Shown piece by piece: positions 8,101 through 19,251 of a stretch of 64,000 nucleotides of DNA; position 1 is the first letter of the stretch; every line of letters starts with the position of its first letter. The DNA is from Pyxidicoccus xibeiensis (GTDB lineage Bacteria > Myxococcota > Myxococcia > Myxococcales > Myxococcaceae): the NCBI RefSeq assembly GCF_024198175.1, contig NZ_JAJVKV010000001.1, forward strand, positions 1,674,001-1,738,000. The letters run 5' to 3'. The notes under the pieces were generated by a model. That model was not told the DNA's origin, searched no databases, and saw nothing but the letters and a program-made list of their open reading frames with translations. A program made the position numbers and the translations under genes.

Positions 8101-10122
8101 ATGACTACCTGGAGCGCCACTGCCTTCTCCCGTGGGCTGGCCGCGCTACGCGCGTTCACGGAATCCGAGCCCGAGCTGGCCGCAAGGGCGCGCGCCGACT
8201 TTCCGGAGTCCTGGGACGCCGAGGAGTTCCCCTGGATGGACCTGTCCCTCATGGCCTGGCTCCTCCATGGACGAGAGGACGCCGAGGGCCGTACCGCCGC
8301 CGACCGGAGGCTTCTCGAAGATAGCCGCGACCTGCCTCGCGCGGAACGCTCACTGATGTCCGCCCTGGCCTCGTCCTGGTGCTCGGTGTTCGAAGTGGAG
8401 GACATCCGACCCGGCACGGGGCTGCGGCTGAGGGACCTGCTCCTCGACGAAGTGCTGGACGTGAAGGAGCGGCGCCTCACCGCCCAGGTCGAGGAAGGCG
8501 ACACGGTGGTGCTCTGGGTGATGCCCGTGGAGGACCACCTGGAGCTGGTGGGCAGCGCGGTCCTCGTTCCGGTGCTGCTCCAAGAGCCGCTCGTCGTGGC
8601 GGCACGCCGGCAGCTCCTTCACCTGGAGCCCGCCGAAACACTCAGCGACCCGCACCGACGCGTACGCCGGCTGGCGCCATTCCTCTTCCGGCACCTGATG
8701 GAGCTGTTCACCACCCGGCTCCCTCCGCCCATTCCCTTCGTGGCTCCACGACCCCGGGCCTTCCTCGACGCCGCGGGCAAACGGCCTCGCAAGTCCTCTC
8801 GCAAGGAGGTGCCGCTGGAGCCCGGCTCGGCCTACGTCTTCAAGCTCGGCCCCATCGACACGCTCGAGGACAGCCGGACGTCTTTCTACGTTGCCCTCAC
8901 CGCCGAGGGTGACCTGCTCCCACCCGTCATGAATCGCAAGGACGCGGAGGCGCTGGCGGCGCTCGCTCCAGGGATGGAGGGACACAAGCGCTACTGCGAG
9001 AGCCGGCTGGCGCGCGCTGGAGCCGCGCTCGGGTACTCCGCGAGGCCCATGCCCGCCGACATCGCGAAGCTCCGGGCCGTGCTCGCCGTGAAGCTGTCCT
9101 GGGGCCCCGAAGCACGGGCGGAGCTGGACCCGGAGCTGGTGGTGGCGCTCCTCGAAGCCTCGGCCGAGCTCATCCGCGCCGCGCCCTGGGAGACCTGGAC
9201 GAACGAGGAGGTCTTCCCCACCTCCCTGGAAGGCACCGTGCAGGGGACGCGGGAGCTGTCCGTCCTGGGCAATGGCCTCAGCGAGTTCGGCTTCGCCCTC
9301 TTCGACCGGCCCGGCTCCACGGAGCGGCTGGCCCTGTCCGCGCCTTCGAGGCAACAAGGCCTGGAGGTGCTCGTCCCGGACTCGATGGGGCTGACACTCG
9401 AAGACGAGCCATCCTGGGCAGTGAAGGCCGTACAGCAGCCCTTTGGCATCGCCTTCGTCCCCGAGCTGCTTCGCGTCCAGGGCAACACCACGCGCCTGGG
9501 AGACGCGCGGGACATGCTGGTGGCCGCGGCCGTCGCCCGCGCCCTGGCCTCCGCACGCCCCGAGGAGCCCGGAGCCCGCGCGGAGCTTCGCGTGGGGGCA
9601 CTCCACGTCAGCGTACGGCTGGAGGTTCCCCTCCCCCTGCTGACCGGCGAGTACGTGGGCAGGGCCATGCTGGAGCCCCTGTCCGCGCCCCGGCCTCGCA
9701 AGTCCCCCGGGCCCCGACGCCCGCTGCGCGAGGTGCCCAGGCGGAAGGTCTCGGAGACCCTGCTCGACTTCGCCCAGCCGCTGCTCACGGACGTGCACGA
9801 CTCGGACGACCCCGAGGCCGAGCTCTTCGTGATTCTGTCCCTGGCGATGAGCGCCTGGAACGCCGTGGTCCAGGACACGTGGGAGCCACGGAAGGGCTGG
9901 GTGGAGCGGGCCCGCACCTCCCTGCGGCGCCTGCCAAAGGGCGACCGCGAGGAGATGACCCGGGACTTCGAGCTGCTGGTGGAGCGCAAGCACCGCCACT
10001 TCGCGGACGACCCGCGCCTGCTCGACTCCCTGGAAGTGGGCGTCAGCAAGAAGGGCGACGTGAGCGTCCGCCTCATGGGCATGGTGACGCCCGGGGCCCG
10101 GGCCGAGTTCCTCGGCGTGTAG
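8101..10122 (+). CDS. Unrecognised 673-aa protein with SEC-C-associated N-terminal region
   Basis: A cytoplasmic protein without signal peptide or membrane segments. Residues about 40-150 (EEFPWMDLSLMAWLLHG, then ALASSWCSVFEVEDIRPGTGLRLRDLLLDE and GDTVVLWVMPVEDH) resemble the region that in many bacterial proteins precedes a SEC-C zinc motif: an FxxWxxxD helix, a VExVxPGxGxxLRDLL block and a 'GDxxxxRV' strand. No SEC-C cysteine cluster is present at either end. Around residues 575-625 a FVILSLAMSAWNAVV helix and an ERKHRHFADDPRLL block also look family-like. I cannot assign a function. It is convergent with the MBL operon (37 bp between stops), and could be part of the same locus, although on the other strand. 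Confidence 0.75.
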   Translation: MTTWSATAFSRGLAALRAFTESEPELAARARADFPESWDAEEFPWMDLSLMAWLLHGREDAEGRTAADRRLLEDSRDLPRAERSLMSALASSWCSVFEVEDIRPGTGLRLRDLLLDEVLDVKERRLTAQVEEGDTVVLWVMPVEDHLELVGSAVLVPVLLQEPLVVAARRQLLHLEPAETLSDPHRRVRRLAPFLFRHLMELFTTRLPPPIPFVAPRPRAFLDAAGKRPRKSSRKEVPLEPGSAYVFKLGPIDTLEDSRTSFYVALTAEGDLLPPVMNRKDAEALAALAPGMEGHKRYCESRLARAGAALGYSARPMPADIAKLRAVLAVKLSWGPEARAELDPELVVALLEASAELIRAAPWETWTNEEVFPTSLEGTVQGTRELSVLGNGLSEFGFALFDRPGSTERLALSAPSRQQGLEVLVPDSMGLTLEDEPSWAVKAVQQPFGIAFVPELLRVQGNTTRLGDARDMLVAAAVARALASARPEEPGARAELRVGALHVSVRLEVPLPLLTGEYVGRAMLEPLSAPRPRKSPGPRRPLREVPRRKVSETLLDFAQPLLTDVHDSDDPEAELFVILSLAMSAWNAVVQDTWEPRKGWVERARTSLRRLPKGDREEMTRDFELLVERKHRHFADDPRLLDSLEVGVSKKGDVSVRLMGMVTPGARAEFLGV

Positions 10123-10159
10123 CCCATATGAAGGAAGACCCGCCGGCACGAGCCCGTGG

Positions 10160-11332
10160 TCAGGCCGTTACCGCAAGCGCGGCGCGCCCATACCAACGGC
10201 CTTGGATGACCCCATTCTGGTCGAATGCCACGCACCAGACGGGGTCCAACGGCTCCACCGCACTGCCCGGACTGATGACAGTGGCTCCGTCCAGGAACGA
10301 GGTTCCTCTCCGCTGCCCGGCCAGCCTTTCCACGACTTGTCCCAGCCGCACCCGGCCACCCGCCTGCTGGTCGGCCTGGAGTTGCTTGCTGGCGGGAAGC
10401 GCCGTCAAGAGTACTTCCGACTCATGCTCCAGGAGGCGGGGTAATCCCTCCAATTGAGTGAGCCGAGGCAGCCGGGAGCTGTTGTACGGCGTGACGAGCC
10501 AGGCTCTCGCGGGCTCTTTCTGGGGCGTCATCCATCCCGGATGCATGGCTTCCGTGGAGCCATGGTGCGGCACCTTCAGCCCCTGGTGGACCCCCAGATG
10601 CGGATGCCTGCGGGACACGGCCTGCCACCCCGTGGGCACGGCGGCCCCTCCCTTCCCGCGCAGGAAGGGGAGGTCTCCTGTGAGGACGAGGCGGAGGTCG
10701 CCGAAGCACACCTCCAGCACGAGGCTCAGGTGATTGGCTTCGGCGCGAAGCCGGTGGCCCAGCTTCTCAGGGCGCAGAAGCTCCTTGAGCCCAGCCGGGT
10801 CTGGAGCGCGGACATGCACCCGCACATCCGACTTTGACAACAGGAGTTGTCCGTCCACGAGCCCTACCAGCCCCCCGGGATGCAATGCCTCCCATCCCTC
10901 GATGGCTGCCAGCGCGGCAATCACCTTCCGCGCCAGCAACTGGGTGTGGGTGTTCCCCGCAGGAGCGGCCCGCATCAGGGTGAGCGCAACCTTCAGCAGG
11001 GTGCTCCCCGGAGCGTCCCCCGCGGTCACGGCGACCTTCTCGGGAGCCAGTGCCTCGAGCAACTCCGCCACACCCTCGATGTGGTCCTCGTGCGGGTGTG
11101 TGAGCACCATGGCCTCCACGGGGTCATCGGTGGGTGAGCGCCAGCGCTGGAGAATGACCTCCAGTGGGAACCGGCCATCACTCGTCGCGCACCCGTCCAC
11201 GAGCAGCCAGCCACGTTCCGGCAGGGCGATGGCAATCCCCTCGCCCTGCCCAGGCCCGGCGACAAAAACGTGGAGCCATTCCCGCGACAGCTGGGTCAGC
11301 GCCTCCAATGGGGCGACCTGCATCAGGCCCAT
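10160..11332 (-). CDS. MBL-fold metallohydrolase (ComEC-like), pair 1
   Basis: A 390-aa metallo-beta-lactamase fold protein. LTHPHEDHIEG gives the HxHxDH metal-binding motif (His79, His81, Asp83, His84); LVLTGD supplies the bridging Asp and KVPHHGSTEAM the late His, the layout of ComEC C-terminal and related hydrolases. There is no signal peptide or membrane segment, so this is a stand-alone cytoplasmic enzyme, not DNA-uptake ComEC. Substrate unknown; nucleic acids or nucleotides are typical for this branch. It overlaps the end of the upstream 690-aa gene: the ATG at 11332 lies inside that gene, and a second in-frame ATG at 11323 forms a TGATG junction with its stop. Translational coupling is therefore very likely. 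Confidence 0.82.
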   Translation of the reverse strand: MGLMQVAPLEALTQLSREWLHVFVAGPGQGEGIAIALPERGWLLVDGCATSDGRFPLEVILQRWRSPTDDPVEAMVLTHPHEDHIEGVAELLEALAPEKVAVTAGDAPGSTLLKVALTLMRAAPAGNTHTQLLARKVIAALAAIEGWEALHPGGLVGLVDGQLLLSKSDVRVHVRAPDPAGLKELLRPEKLGHRLRAEANHLSLVLEVCFGDLRLVLTGDLPFLRGKGGAAVPTGWQAVSRRHPHLGVHQGLKVPHHGSTEAMHPGWMTPQKEPARAWLVTPYNSSRLPRLTQLEGLPRLLEHESEVLLTALPASKQLQADQQAGGRVRLGQVVERLAGQRRGTSFLDGATVISPGSAVEPLDPVWCVAFDQNGVIQGRWYGRAALAVTA

Positions 11333-13395
11333 CGCTTCAGGTAGCGAAGGGCCTGTCTGCCCATCAACTGTGGTGGTTGCAGGAGCGTCTCGTCACTCGG
11401 AACGAGCACGATGCTCAGCGAACCGTCCTCGTAGGAGCCCACTTCGATGAAGGTATCGGTCCGAGGCAGGTCCTTGCTGCCAGTGGCTCGCCGCCACTGC
11501 TCGCGGCTCACCTCCTTGACGACCACCTGGCGCGACTGAGGGACAGTCTCTGGCGTTACCACCACGACACTGACCACCTGTGACGTGGCCTTGACGACCC
11601 GGCCAGGGAACCACTCCTTCAACGGGGAGCCATGCCCGTTGACGCGCTCCAGGAACCGCGCCTTCTTCCAGCGGAGCTCCACCGGGACACTTGCCGGGTA
11701 GACCGGCTCGCCCAGCTGGCGCACTTCTTCCGCGTCCTCCAGCTTCTGGCGGAGTTCCTGGAGCTTGTCGTGCTGACCCACGACATCCATCGGAATGGCA
11801 TTGAAGACCATTCGAGCGCGCTCCACTTCACCTCGCTCCAGCCACGAATCCACCACCCACCGATGCAGGTTCAGGGCGAGAGACGGCCCCTGGCGGACCT
11901 GCGTTCCGTCGGGGTCCACCCGCTCCTGGAGCGCTCGCCATTCCTGCTCGGCCGCACGAAAGCGGGACTGCCCGATGAGAAAGGTCACCAGCCGGCCATT
12001 CCACCAGGGGTTGGCGGGGTCCAACCGGATGGCCTCGCGAAAAGCCTCCTCGGCCCGCTGCCGCTGCTGTGCGGCACGGTCCAGATTGAAGCCCAGGTAG
12101 TGCCATGAATAGACGTCTTCCGCGTCTACCTGCTCGATGCATTGTTGGTAGACGGCCGCAGCACCCAGGTAGTCGCGCTGCTCGATACTCAGCGCACGGG
12201 CCCGGTCCCAGAAGAACTCACGTGCCGTGAGTCGAAGAGAGGCCCACTCGTTCGCGCCCCGCGCGCCAGCGTGCCCGAGATGGTGGACCTTCTCCAGCCA
12301 GTGCAATACCTGCTCACCTTGCGCCTGCTCGACTGCAAGTGCTCCATCCCGCTGCCGATGGAACGACGCCAGCTCGAAGTGCGCGTCTGGCTCGGCCGGG
12401 TTCTCGCGGTCCTCGGTTGACCGCAGCAACAGCCGGCGGACCCTCTCGTCGATTCGCACGTTCTCTGCCCCTGAGCCGATACAGCGGCTCAGCAGCGACA
12501 GGTCCGGGTCCGAAAACATCGACAGTCTCCGGACCTCTTCCAAGGGAAGGGGGAAACGCGACAAGAGGAGGCGGTGAAGCCCCTTGCGAAATGCTTCATT
12601 GTCCGGCCGACGCAGCACCTCTTCCAGACGCGGTTCCAGCACGTCGAGCGCCGCCGGGGCATGGTAGTTCCTCGAAGAGGCAACCTGCTGGAGCAGGACC
12701 TCCGGGTCGTCTCCCATGTGGACGAGCGCCACCATCAATCGAAGCTGGAGCGCGGTGACGTCCAACGGCATGTCCATCGCTCTCCGGAGGATGCTCGCAG
12801 CCTCGGCGGAAGAACCCCATGCCTCTGAGTCCTCGAGCACGTCCTTCGCGACCCTTCGTGGCGGCAATATCAGTCGGGCCGAGGAAGGCAGCGCGGCCAG
12901 GAAGGAAGGCACCGCTAGATGCCTTAGCGGTGCGGTGAGCAACACCCAATTCAAATCCTGGGCGGCGGCCCACCCACTCAACAGCTCCAAGCCTCTTCGC
13001 TGATGGATGAGGCCCGCCGGGTCCTTCACCCTGGCGCTGAAGGTCCACGAGCCCGGCAGGTAGACCACCAGTGTCCACCCTTCCCGGGATAGCGCTTCCG
13101 CGACCTTGCGTGCCCGGGACTGAAGGGGCTTGGAGTCGGAGGCGGCTTCGACCAGTGCATCTTGCCCGAGCACCGCTGCTGCTTGGAGAAGCCCGTGCAG
13201 CGCGCAGTCTGCTTCATCCATGGACGGCAGTTGGATGACGTGGGTCTTTGGCCGCTGCTGTCGAATGCGCTGTGCGAGTTCCCATCGGCCGGCTCCTGGA
13301 GTGCCGGCGACCCAGAAGCAGCCTTGCTGGTCGAGCGTTTCAAGGACACGGGCAGCATGGTCCTGCATGGTCATTCGTTCGCCCTGTTCGAGCAT
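11323..13395 (-). CDS. Degenerate P-loop (STAND-like) protein with TPR region, partner of MBL 1
   Basis: A 690-aa soluble protein. Residues about 28-45 (GCFWVAGTPGAGRWELAQRI) have the hydrophobic strand and Gly-rich loop of a Walker A motif but Arg-Trp where Lys-Ser/Thr is required. The Walker B position (WTLVVYLPGSW) has no Asp, and DLNWVLLTAPLRHL looks like a sensor strand. This suggests a STAND/AAA-type module that has lost ATP hydrolysis. A helical middle is followed by TPR-like repeats (residues about 415-520: AAAVYQQCIEQVDAEDVYSWHYLGF, RAEEAFREAIRLDPANPWW). The last ~120 residues are strand-rich and unrecognised. It is the first gene of an operon with the MBL gene. Third-position GC looks lower here than in the neighbours, which hints at acquisition. 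Confidence 0.7.
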   Translation of the reverse strand: MLEQGERMTMQDHAARVLETLDQQGCFWVAGTPGAGRWELAQRIRQQRPKTHVIQLPSMDEADCALHGLLQAAAVLGQDALVEAASDSKPLQSRARKVAEALSREGWTLVVYLPGSWTFSARVKDPAGLIHQRRGLELLSGWAAAQDLNWVLLTAPLRHLAVPSFLAALPSSARLILPPRRVAKDVLEDSEAWGSSAEAASILRRAMDMPLDVTALQLRLMVALVHMGDDPEVLLQQVASSRNYHAPAALDVLEPRLEEVLRRPDNEAFRKGLHRLLLSRFPLPLEEVRRLSMFSDPDLSLLSRCIGSGAENVRIDERVRRLLLRSTEDRENPAEPDAHFELASFHRQRDGALAVEQAQGEQVLHWLEKVHHLGHAGARGANEWASLRLTAREFFWDRARALSIEQRDYLGAAAVYQQCIEQVDAEDVYSWHYLGFNLDRAAQQRQRAEEAFREAIRLDPANPWWNGRLVTFLIGQSRFRAAEQEWRALQERVDPDGTQVRQGPSLALNLHRWVVDSWLERGEVERARMVFNAIPMDVVGQHDKLQELRQKLEDAEEVRQLGEPVYPASVPVELRWKKARFLERVNGHGSPLKEWFPGRVVKATSQVVSVVVVTPETVPQSRQVVVKEVSREQWRRATGSKDLPRTDTFIEVGSYEDGSLSIVLVPSDETLLQPPQLMGRQALRYLKRWA

Positions 13396-13468
13396 GGCTG
13401 GCCTGATTCTTTAACACGGTTCTGTTGCGGTCAGCCTCAGGGTGCTCACCTCACCCCGCGCCACCCCG

Positions 13469-15331
<1,863 letters not shown>

Positions 15332-15354
15332 GCGCTCTCCTGGACCGCGCGGCT

Positions 15355-16455
15355 TCACTTCTTGCTGAAGGTGATGACGTGCTTGATGCCGCCGCTCCCC
15401 TTCTTGCCCGTCACCACGTCGGAAAATGCTTCGGGCGGGTGGCGCGCGGTGATGAGCCGCTCCAGCCCGCCCGGCCAGCGGGCATGGAAGCGCGCCAGGT
15501 CCTCCAGCGCCGCGCTGAAGTCCGAGTCCGCCGCGTTCACCGTCCCCACCACCAGTTGGTTCTCCAGCACCAGCTGCTTCAAGAGCTCCGCGCCATCCAG
15601 CTGCAGCGGCTCGGGGTGCGACGGCACTCCGGTGAAGACGAAGACGCCATTGGCGGCCAGCGCCTTCAGGGTGTCGAAGGCCGCCCTCGCCACGCCGGTG
15701 GCCTCATAGACGACGTCCGGAGCGCCCACCCGGCGGACGAGCTCTTCGGGGGAGACCTCCTTGGAGGAGAGGTAGGGAGCGCCCACCGCCTCGGCGGCGT
15801 CGGCCTTCGCGTTGGGCTTGGGGCTGCGCGAGTACATGGTGGTGGCGTACCCCCGGCGCAACAGCGCCATGGCGCCCAGCTGCCCCACCGGCCCCGCCCC
15901 CAGCACCACCGCGCGGCCCGGGGCGGGCTTCCACGGCAGCCGCTCCTGGATGCGCTCCACCTCGCGCAGGGCCTTCTCCGCAATCGTCAGGGGCTCGGTG
16001 AGCACCGCCACCTCGCGCAGCTCCGGCGAGACGCGGTGCAGGTACGCCACGTCCTCCACGAAGAGCTCCGCGCAGAAGCCGTGCGCTTCCTTGATGCCCC
16101 GCTCCGTGTAGTCGCCGGTGATGCAGAAGTCCGGGTGCCCGTGGCGGCACGCGGGGCAGGTGGCATGCGGGCACGGCCGGCGCACGCGCGGCACCACCAG
16201 GTCTCCGCGCTGGAGGCCCTGCACGGCCTCGCCCACCTCCACCACCTCGCCCAGGCACTCGTGGCCGAGGATGAGGGAGTCCGAGCCCCGCGGCGGCGTG
16301 CCGTAGGTGAACTGGGCGATGTCCTTGTCCGTGCCGCACACGCCCACCTCGAGCGTGCGCACCTTCACCTGGGTGGGTGACTGGAGCCGGGGCTCGGGGA
16401 CATCGGTGAGGACGCGCACCTCACGCTGCTTCGGGAACACGGCGACGGCCTTCAT
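15355..16455 (-). CDS. Zinc-dependent glucose 1-dehydrogenase-like MDR protein
   Basis: A 366-aa medium-chain dehydrogenase/reductase resembling archaeal glucose 1-dehydrogenase. [17 protein letters not shown] gives the catalytic Cys and the sugar-binding loop, [14 protein letters not shown] the His-Glu, and [17 protein letters not shown] the structural zinc cysteines. [20 protein letters not shown] is the Rossmann NAD(P) loop. The C-terminal [17 protein letters not shown] block also fits the glucose-dehydrogenase branch. Expected reaction: oxidation of D-glucose to gluconolactone. The start ATG has AAGGAG 8 nt upstream. It is immediately upstream of, and overlaps or abuts, the GH15 glycosidase gene, suggesting that glucose released by one is oxidised by the other. 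Confidence 0.87.
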   Translation of the reverse strand: MKAVAVFPKQREVRVLTDVPEPRLQSPTQVKVRTLEVGVCGTDKDIAQFTYGTPPRGSDSLILGHECLGEVVEVGEAVQGLQRGDLVVPRVRRPCPHATCPACRHGHPDFCITGDYTERGIKEAHGFCAELFVEDVAYLHRVSPELREVAVLTEPLTIAEKALREVERIQERLPWKPAPGRAVVLGAGPVGQLGAMALLRRGYATTMYSRSPKPNAKADAAEAVGAPYLSSKEVSPEELVRRVGAPDVVYEATGVARAAFDTLKALAANGVFVFTGVPSHPEPLQLDGAELLKQLVLENQLVVGTVNAADSDFSAALEDLARFHARWPGGLERLITARHPPEAFSDVVTGKKGSGGIKHVITFSKK

Positions 16456-16651
16456 GCGACGGCTCCTTCACGACCAGGCGCGGGGCCTCGGCCCGGAACG
16501 AGGCCGTGCGTGGCCTCTGCCGGAAGCCGCCCGCGCGCGCCCCGTAAGATGGGTAGTGAGGTCCACCGGTGCATACCGGCTGCCCGCTCGCCGCCCGGGA
16601 CTCGACGCGGGAGGCGCACGAAAGCGCTGCCGCCCGGAGGCACCCGGGTCT

Positions 16652-17236
16652 ATGAGAGGGGCCGTGAGCGAGCCCTCCGTCCCCGCCGTCGACTCCCCCG
16701 AGGAAGAGCCCCGCCGCAGCCGCTCCACCGCCATTGCCGCGGTGGCCTGTGTGCTGCTGGCGCTGCCCTTCCTCGTGCTCGGCCCGTACCTGCTGGACGT
16801 GAAGGCCCGCCTGGAGCTGCGGTGCGAGCCGGGCGGCCCCTGCACCCTCTCCCGCGCGGGCTGGCTCACCGGCGAACAGGTGGCGCGCTTCACGCTGGAG
16901 GAAATCCAGGGCGTCACGGTGGAGCGCAGCCGCAGCGCCCGCCGCAACAGCGTCCCCATCTTCCGGCCGGAGCTGCTGACGGCGCAGGGGAAGTTCCCCC
17001 TCTTCCACCAGTGGGCCACCGAGGAGGCCGAGGCCACGCGCGTGGCGGAGCAGGTGCAGCGCTACCTCGCCGCGCCCCGGGAGGCTCCGCTGGAGGTGGT
17101 GCGGGATGACCGGCGCGCGTCGCTGCGCGTGGGGGGCGCCTTCTCCGGCGCGGGCCTGCTGCTGCTGGCCTTCAGCGCGTGGCTCGCCGTGAGGACGCGC
17201 GCGCACCGGCGCGCCGAGCGGGCAGCATCCGCCTGA
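16652..17236 (+). CDS. Two-TM membrane protein of unknown function
   Basis: About 194 aa from the ATG at 16652 (GGAGG 11 nt upstream); a GTG at 16664 is the alternative start. Two hydrophobic segments (about residues 24-45, AVACVLLALPFLVLGPYLL, and 167-184, GAGLLLLAFSAWLAV) bracket a ~115-aa loop with strand-like sequence (ARFTLEEIQGVTVERSRS, SVPIFRPELLTAQGKFPLF), which could be a PH-like domain. It is divergent from the glucose dehydrogenase gene and precedes the ABC importer genes in the same direction, but is separated from them by about 260 bp. No family recognised. Confidence 0.7.
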   Translation: MRGAVSEPSVPAVDSPEEEPRRSRSTAIAAVACVLLALPFLVLGPYLLDVKARLELRCEPGGPCTLSRAGWLTGEQVARFTLEEIQGVTVERSRSARRNSVPIFRPELLTAQGKFPLFHQWATEEAEATRVAEQVQRYLAAPREAPLEVVRDDRRASLRVGGAFSGAGLLLLAFSAWLAVRTRAHRRAERAASA

Positions 17237-17495
17237 GCCGGGCGCCCCAGGCCCCACCCAAGGGAAATCCCTCCTCCGGCCCGCCGTAGCCCGATGGCGG
17301 ACGGAAGGCTGTACCAGCGGCCATCTACGGCTCCGCGGCCCGGTGGTTAGCTTGAGTCATGGGCTGGCTGTGCTTCGTGGCTCGGAATCCAGCGCTCCGG
17401 GCGTGAGGAAGCAGGCAGGCATGACGGGGCTCGTCTGCCCGGCTACCCGCATGTGCCCCCTTCCCACCTGGACCTACGTGCCTAGCTTGTGGCTG

Positions 17496-18407
17496 ATGCT
17501 GCGTGCCCTCCTCGGCCGATGGCGAAGCTCCTTGCGCCTGCTCCGGCCGGCGCACGTGGAAGCCAATCGCGCGAAAATCTCCGTTGCCCAGCTGGGGCAC
17601 CAGTACGCCAACAAGGTGGTCGCCCTGCGCGACGTGGACCTCAACGTCCGCTCGGGGGAGTTCGTGTGCCTGCTGGGGCCGTCCGGCTGCGGCAAGTCCA
17701 CGCTCCTCTATGCGCTCGCCGGACAGGTGACGCCCACCGGCGGCACGGTGTCCATCGACCGGACGCCCATCCACGGCCCGGGGCCGGACCGGCTGCTGAT
17801 GTTCCAGGAAGCGGCGCTTTTCCCGTGGCTCAGCGTGCGCGGCAACATCACCTTCGCGCTGGCGGCCAAGGGCGTGCCGCGCTCCGAGCGCAAGGCCCGC
17901 GCCGACCAGTACATCCGGCGCGTCCAGCTCACCGGCTTCGAGGACACCCTGCCCCACCAGCTGTCCGGCGGCATGAAGATGCGCGCCTCGCTGGCCCGCG
18001 CGCTCGCCATGGACCCGGCGGTGCTGCTGATGGACGAGCCCTTCGGCTCGCTGGACGCGCAGACGCGCATCCACATGCAGGAGCTGCTGCAGTCCATCTG
18101 GCTGCGCACCGGGAAGACGGTGGTGTTCGTCACCCACGACGTCCACGAGGCGCTGATGCTCGGCACCCGCGTGGTGCTCATGGCCCCACGGCCGGGCCGC
18201 GTCGTGAGGGATTTGGAGGTCCACCTGCCCATGCCGCGCAAGCCGGAGGACGCCGGCCTCAACGAGATGGTGCGGCACGTGCGCGGGCTGCTGCGCGACG
18301 TGGAGGGGCCCTCGGTGGAGGAGACCTCCGCCCGGCGGACCCCGGCGCGCGACGACACGGCGAAGCCGGCCCTGCCTCCTCATGGAATGCCCCGTCCGGC
18401 GAGGTGA
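17496..18407 (+). CDS. ABC transporter ATPase, SsuB/TauB/NrtD family
   Basis: ATP-binding subunit of an importer of the sulfonate/taurine/nitrate class. LLGPSGCGKSTLLYAL is Walker A, LSGGMKMRASLARALAMDP the signature, and VLLMDEPFGSLD Walker B, followed by VFVTHDVHEAL (H-loop). The frame is open further upstream to a GTG at 17343, but residues before MLRALLGRWR look non-coding, so I start at ATG 17496; there is no convincing ribosome site and the start is uncertain. The permease begins 3 nt after the stop, and the binding protein follows. The ~60-residue C-terminal extension beyond the H-loop is typical of this subfamily. Confidence 0.9.
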   Translation: MLRALLGRWRSSLRLLRPAHVEANRAKISVAQLGHQYANKVVALRDVDLNVRSGEFVCLLGPSGCGKSTLLYALAGQVTPTGGTVSIDRTPIHGPGPDRLLMFQEAALFPWLSVRGNITFALAAKGVPRSERKARADQYIRRVQLTGFEDTLPHQLSGGMKMRASLARALAMDPAVLLMDEPFGSLDAQTRIHMQELLQSIWLRTGKTVVFVTHDVHEALMLGTRVVLMAPRPGRVVRDLEVHLPMPRKPEDAGLNEMVRHVRGLLRDVEGPSVEETSARRTPARDDTAKPALPPHGMPRPAR

Positions 18408-18410
18408 GCC

Positions 18411-19172
18411 ATGAAGAACTACCTGCAGAAGCTGGGCATGTTCGTGCTGCTGCTCGGGAGCTGGGAGCTGGTGGCCCGGCTGGGCATCTGGTCCCCCCAC
18501 CTGTTCCCGGGACCGGTGACGGTGGCGAAGAGCCTGGGGGCCATGCTCTCCGACGGCCGCATGGCGGAGGCCACCCTGCGCTCGCTGGGACGGCTGGGCC
18601 GGGCGTACGTCGTCTCCGTGGGCATCGGCGTCCCCCTGGGGCTGCTGATTTCGCGGCTGACCTTCTTCCGCAACGCCGTGAAGCCCGTGGTGATGGGGCT
18701 GCAGGCGCTGCCGTCCATCTGCTGGCTGCCGCTGGCGCTGCTGTGGTTCGGCCTGACGGACTCGGCCATCCTCTTCGTCGTCGTCATGGGCAGCGTGCTG
18801 GGCATCGCCATCGCCACGGAGGACGCCGTCAGCGGCGTGGACCCGCAGCTGGTGCGCGTGGCCAGCACCCTGGGCGTGAAGGGGCTGCGCTTCCAGTTCG
18901 GCGTGCTGCTGCCCGCGGCGCTGCCCGGCATCGTCACCGGCCTCAAGCTGGGGTGGAGCTTCGCGTGGCGCGCGCTGCTCGCCGGTGAGCTGCTCTTCGT
19001 CTCCGGCGGCCTGGGCCAGCTGCTCACCGTGGGCCGTGAGCTGATGGACGTGCCTCAAGTCATGGCCGTCATGGTCGCCATCATCCTCATCGGCATCACC
19101 GTGGACCGTGTCCTCTTCCAGACGGTGGAAGTGAAACTGCGGCGCCGCTGGGGCCTGGCCGCCATGACGTGA
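18411..19172 (+). CDS. ABC transporter permease, SsuC/TauC family
   Basis: A 253-aa inner-membrane permease with about six hydrophobic helices (for example MFVLLLGSWELVA, SICWLPLALLWFGL, AILFVVVMGSVLGIAIA). EDAVSGVDPQLVRVASTLGVKG is the EAA loop that contacts the ATPase. It starts 3 nt after the ATPase stop, with a GAGGTGAG ribosome site inside the end of that gene, so translation is coupled. It forms the membrane channel for the substrate delivered by the lipoprotein encoded at 19252. The family handles aliphatic sulfonates, taurine, nitrate and pyrimidine precursors; which one cannot be told here. Confidence 0.92.
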   Translation: MKNYLQKLGMFVLLLGSWELVARLGIWSPHLFPGPVTVAKSLGAMLSDGRMAEATLRSLGRLGRAYVVSVGIGVPLGLLISRLTFFRNAVKPVVMGLQALPSICWLPLALLWFGLTDSAILFVVVMGSVLGIAIATEDAVSGVDPQLVRVASTLGVKGLRFQFGVLLPAALPGIVTGLKLGWSFAWRALLAGELLFVSGGLGQLLTVGRELMDVPQVMAVMVAIILIGITVDRVLFQTVEVKLRRRWGLAAMT

Positions 19173-19251
19173 AACACCCGACGTATTGCGCCTGACGCTT
19201 CACCCTCGCGTACGTTGAAATCCAACCCCGCCGTCCCTTTCCTGTGCCGGT

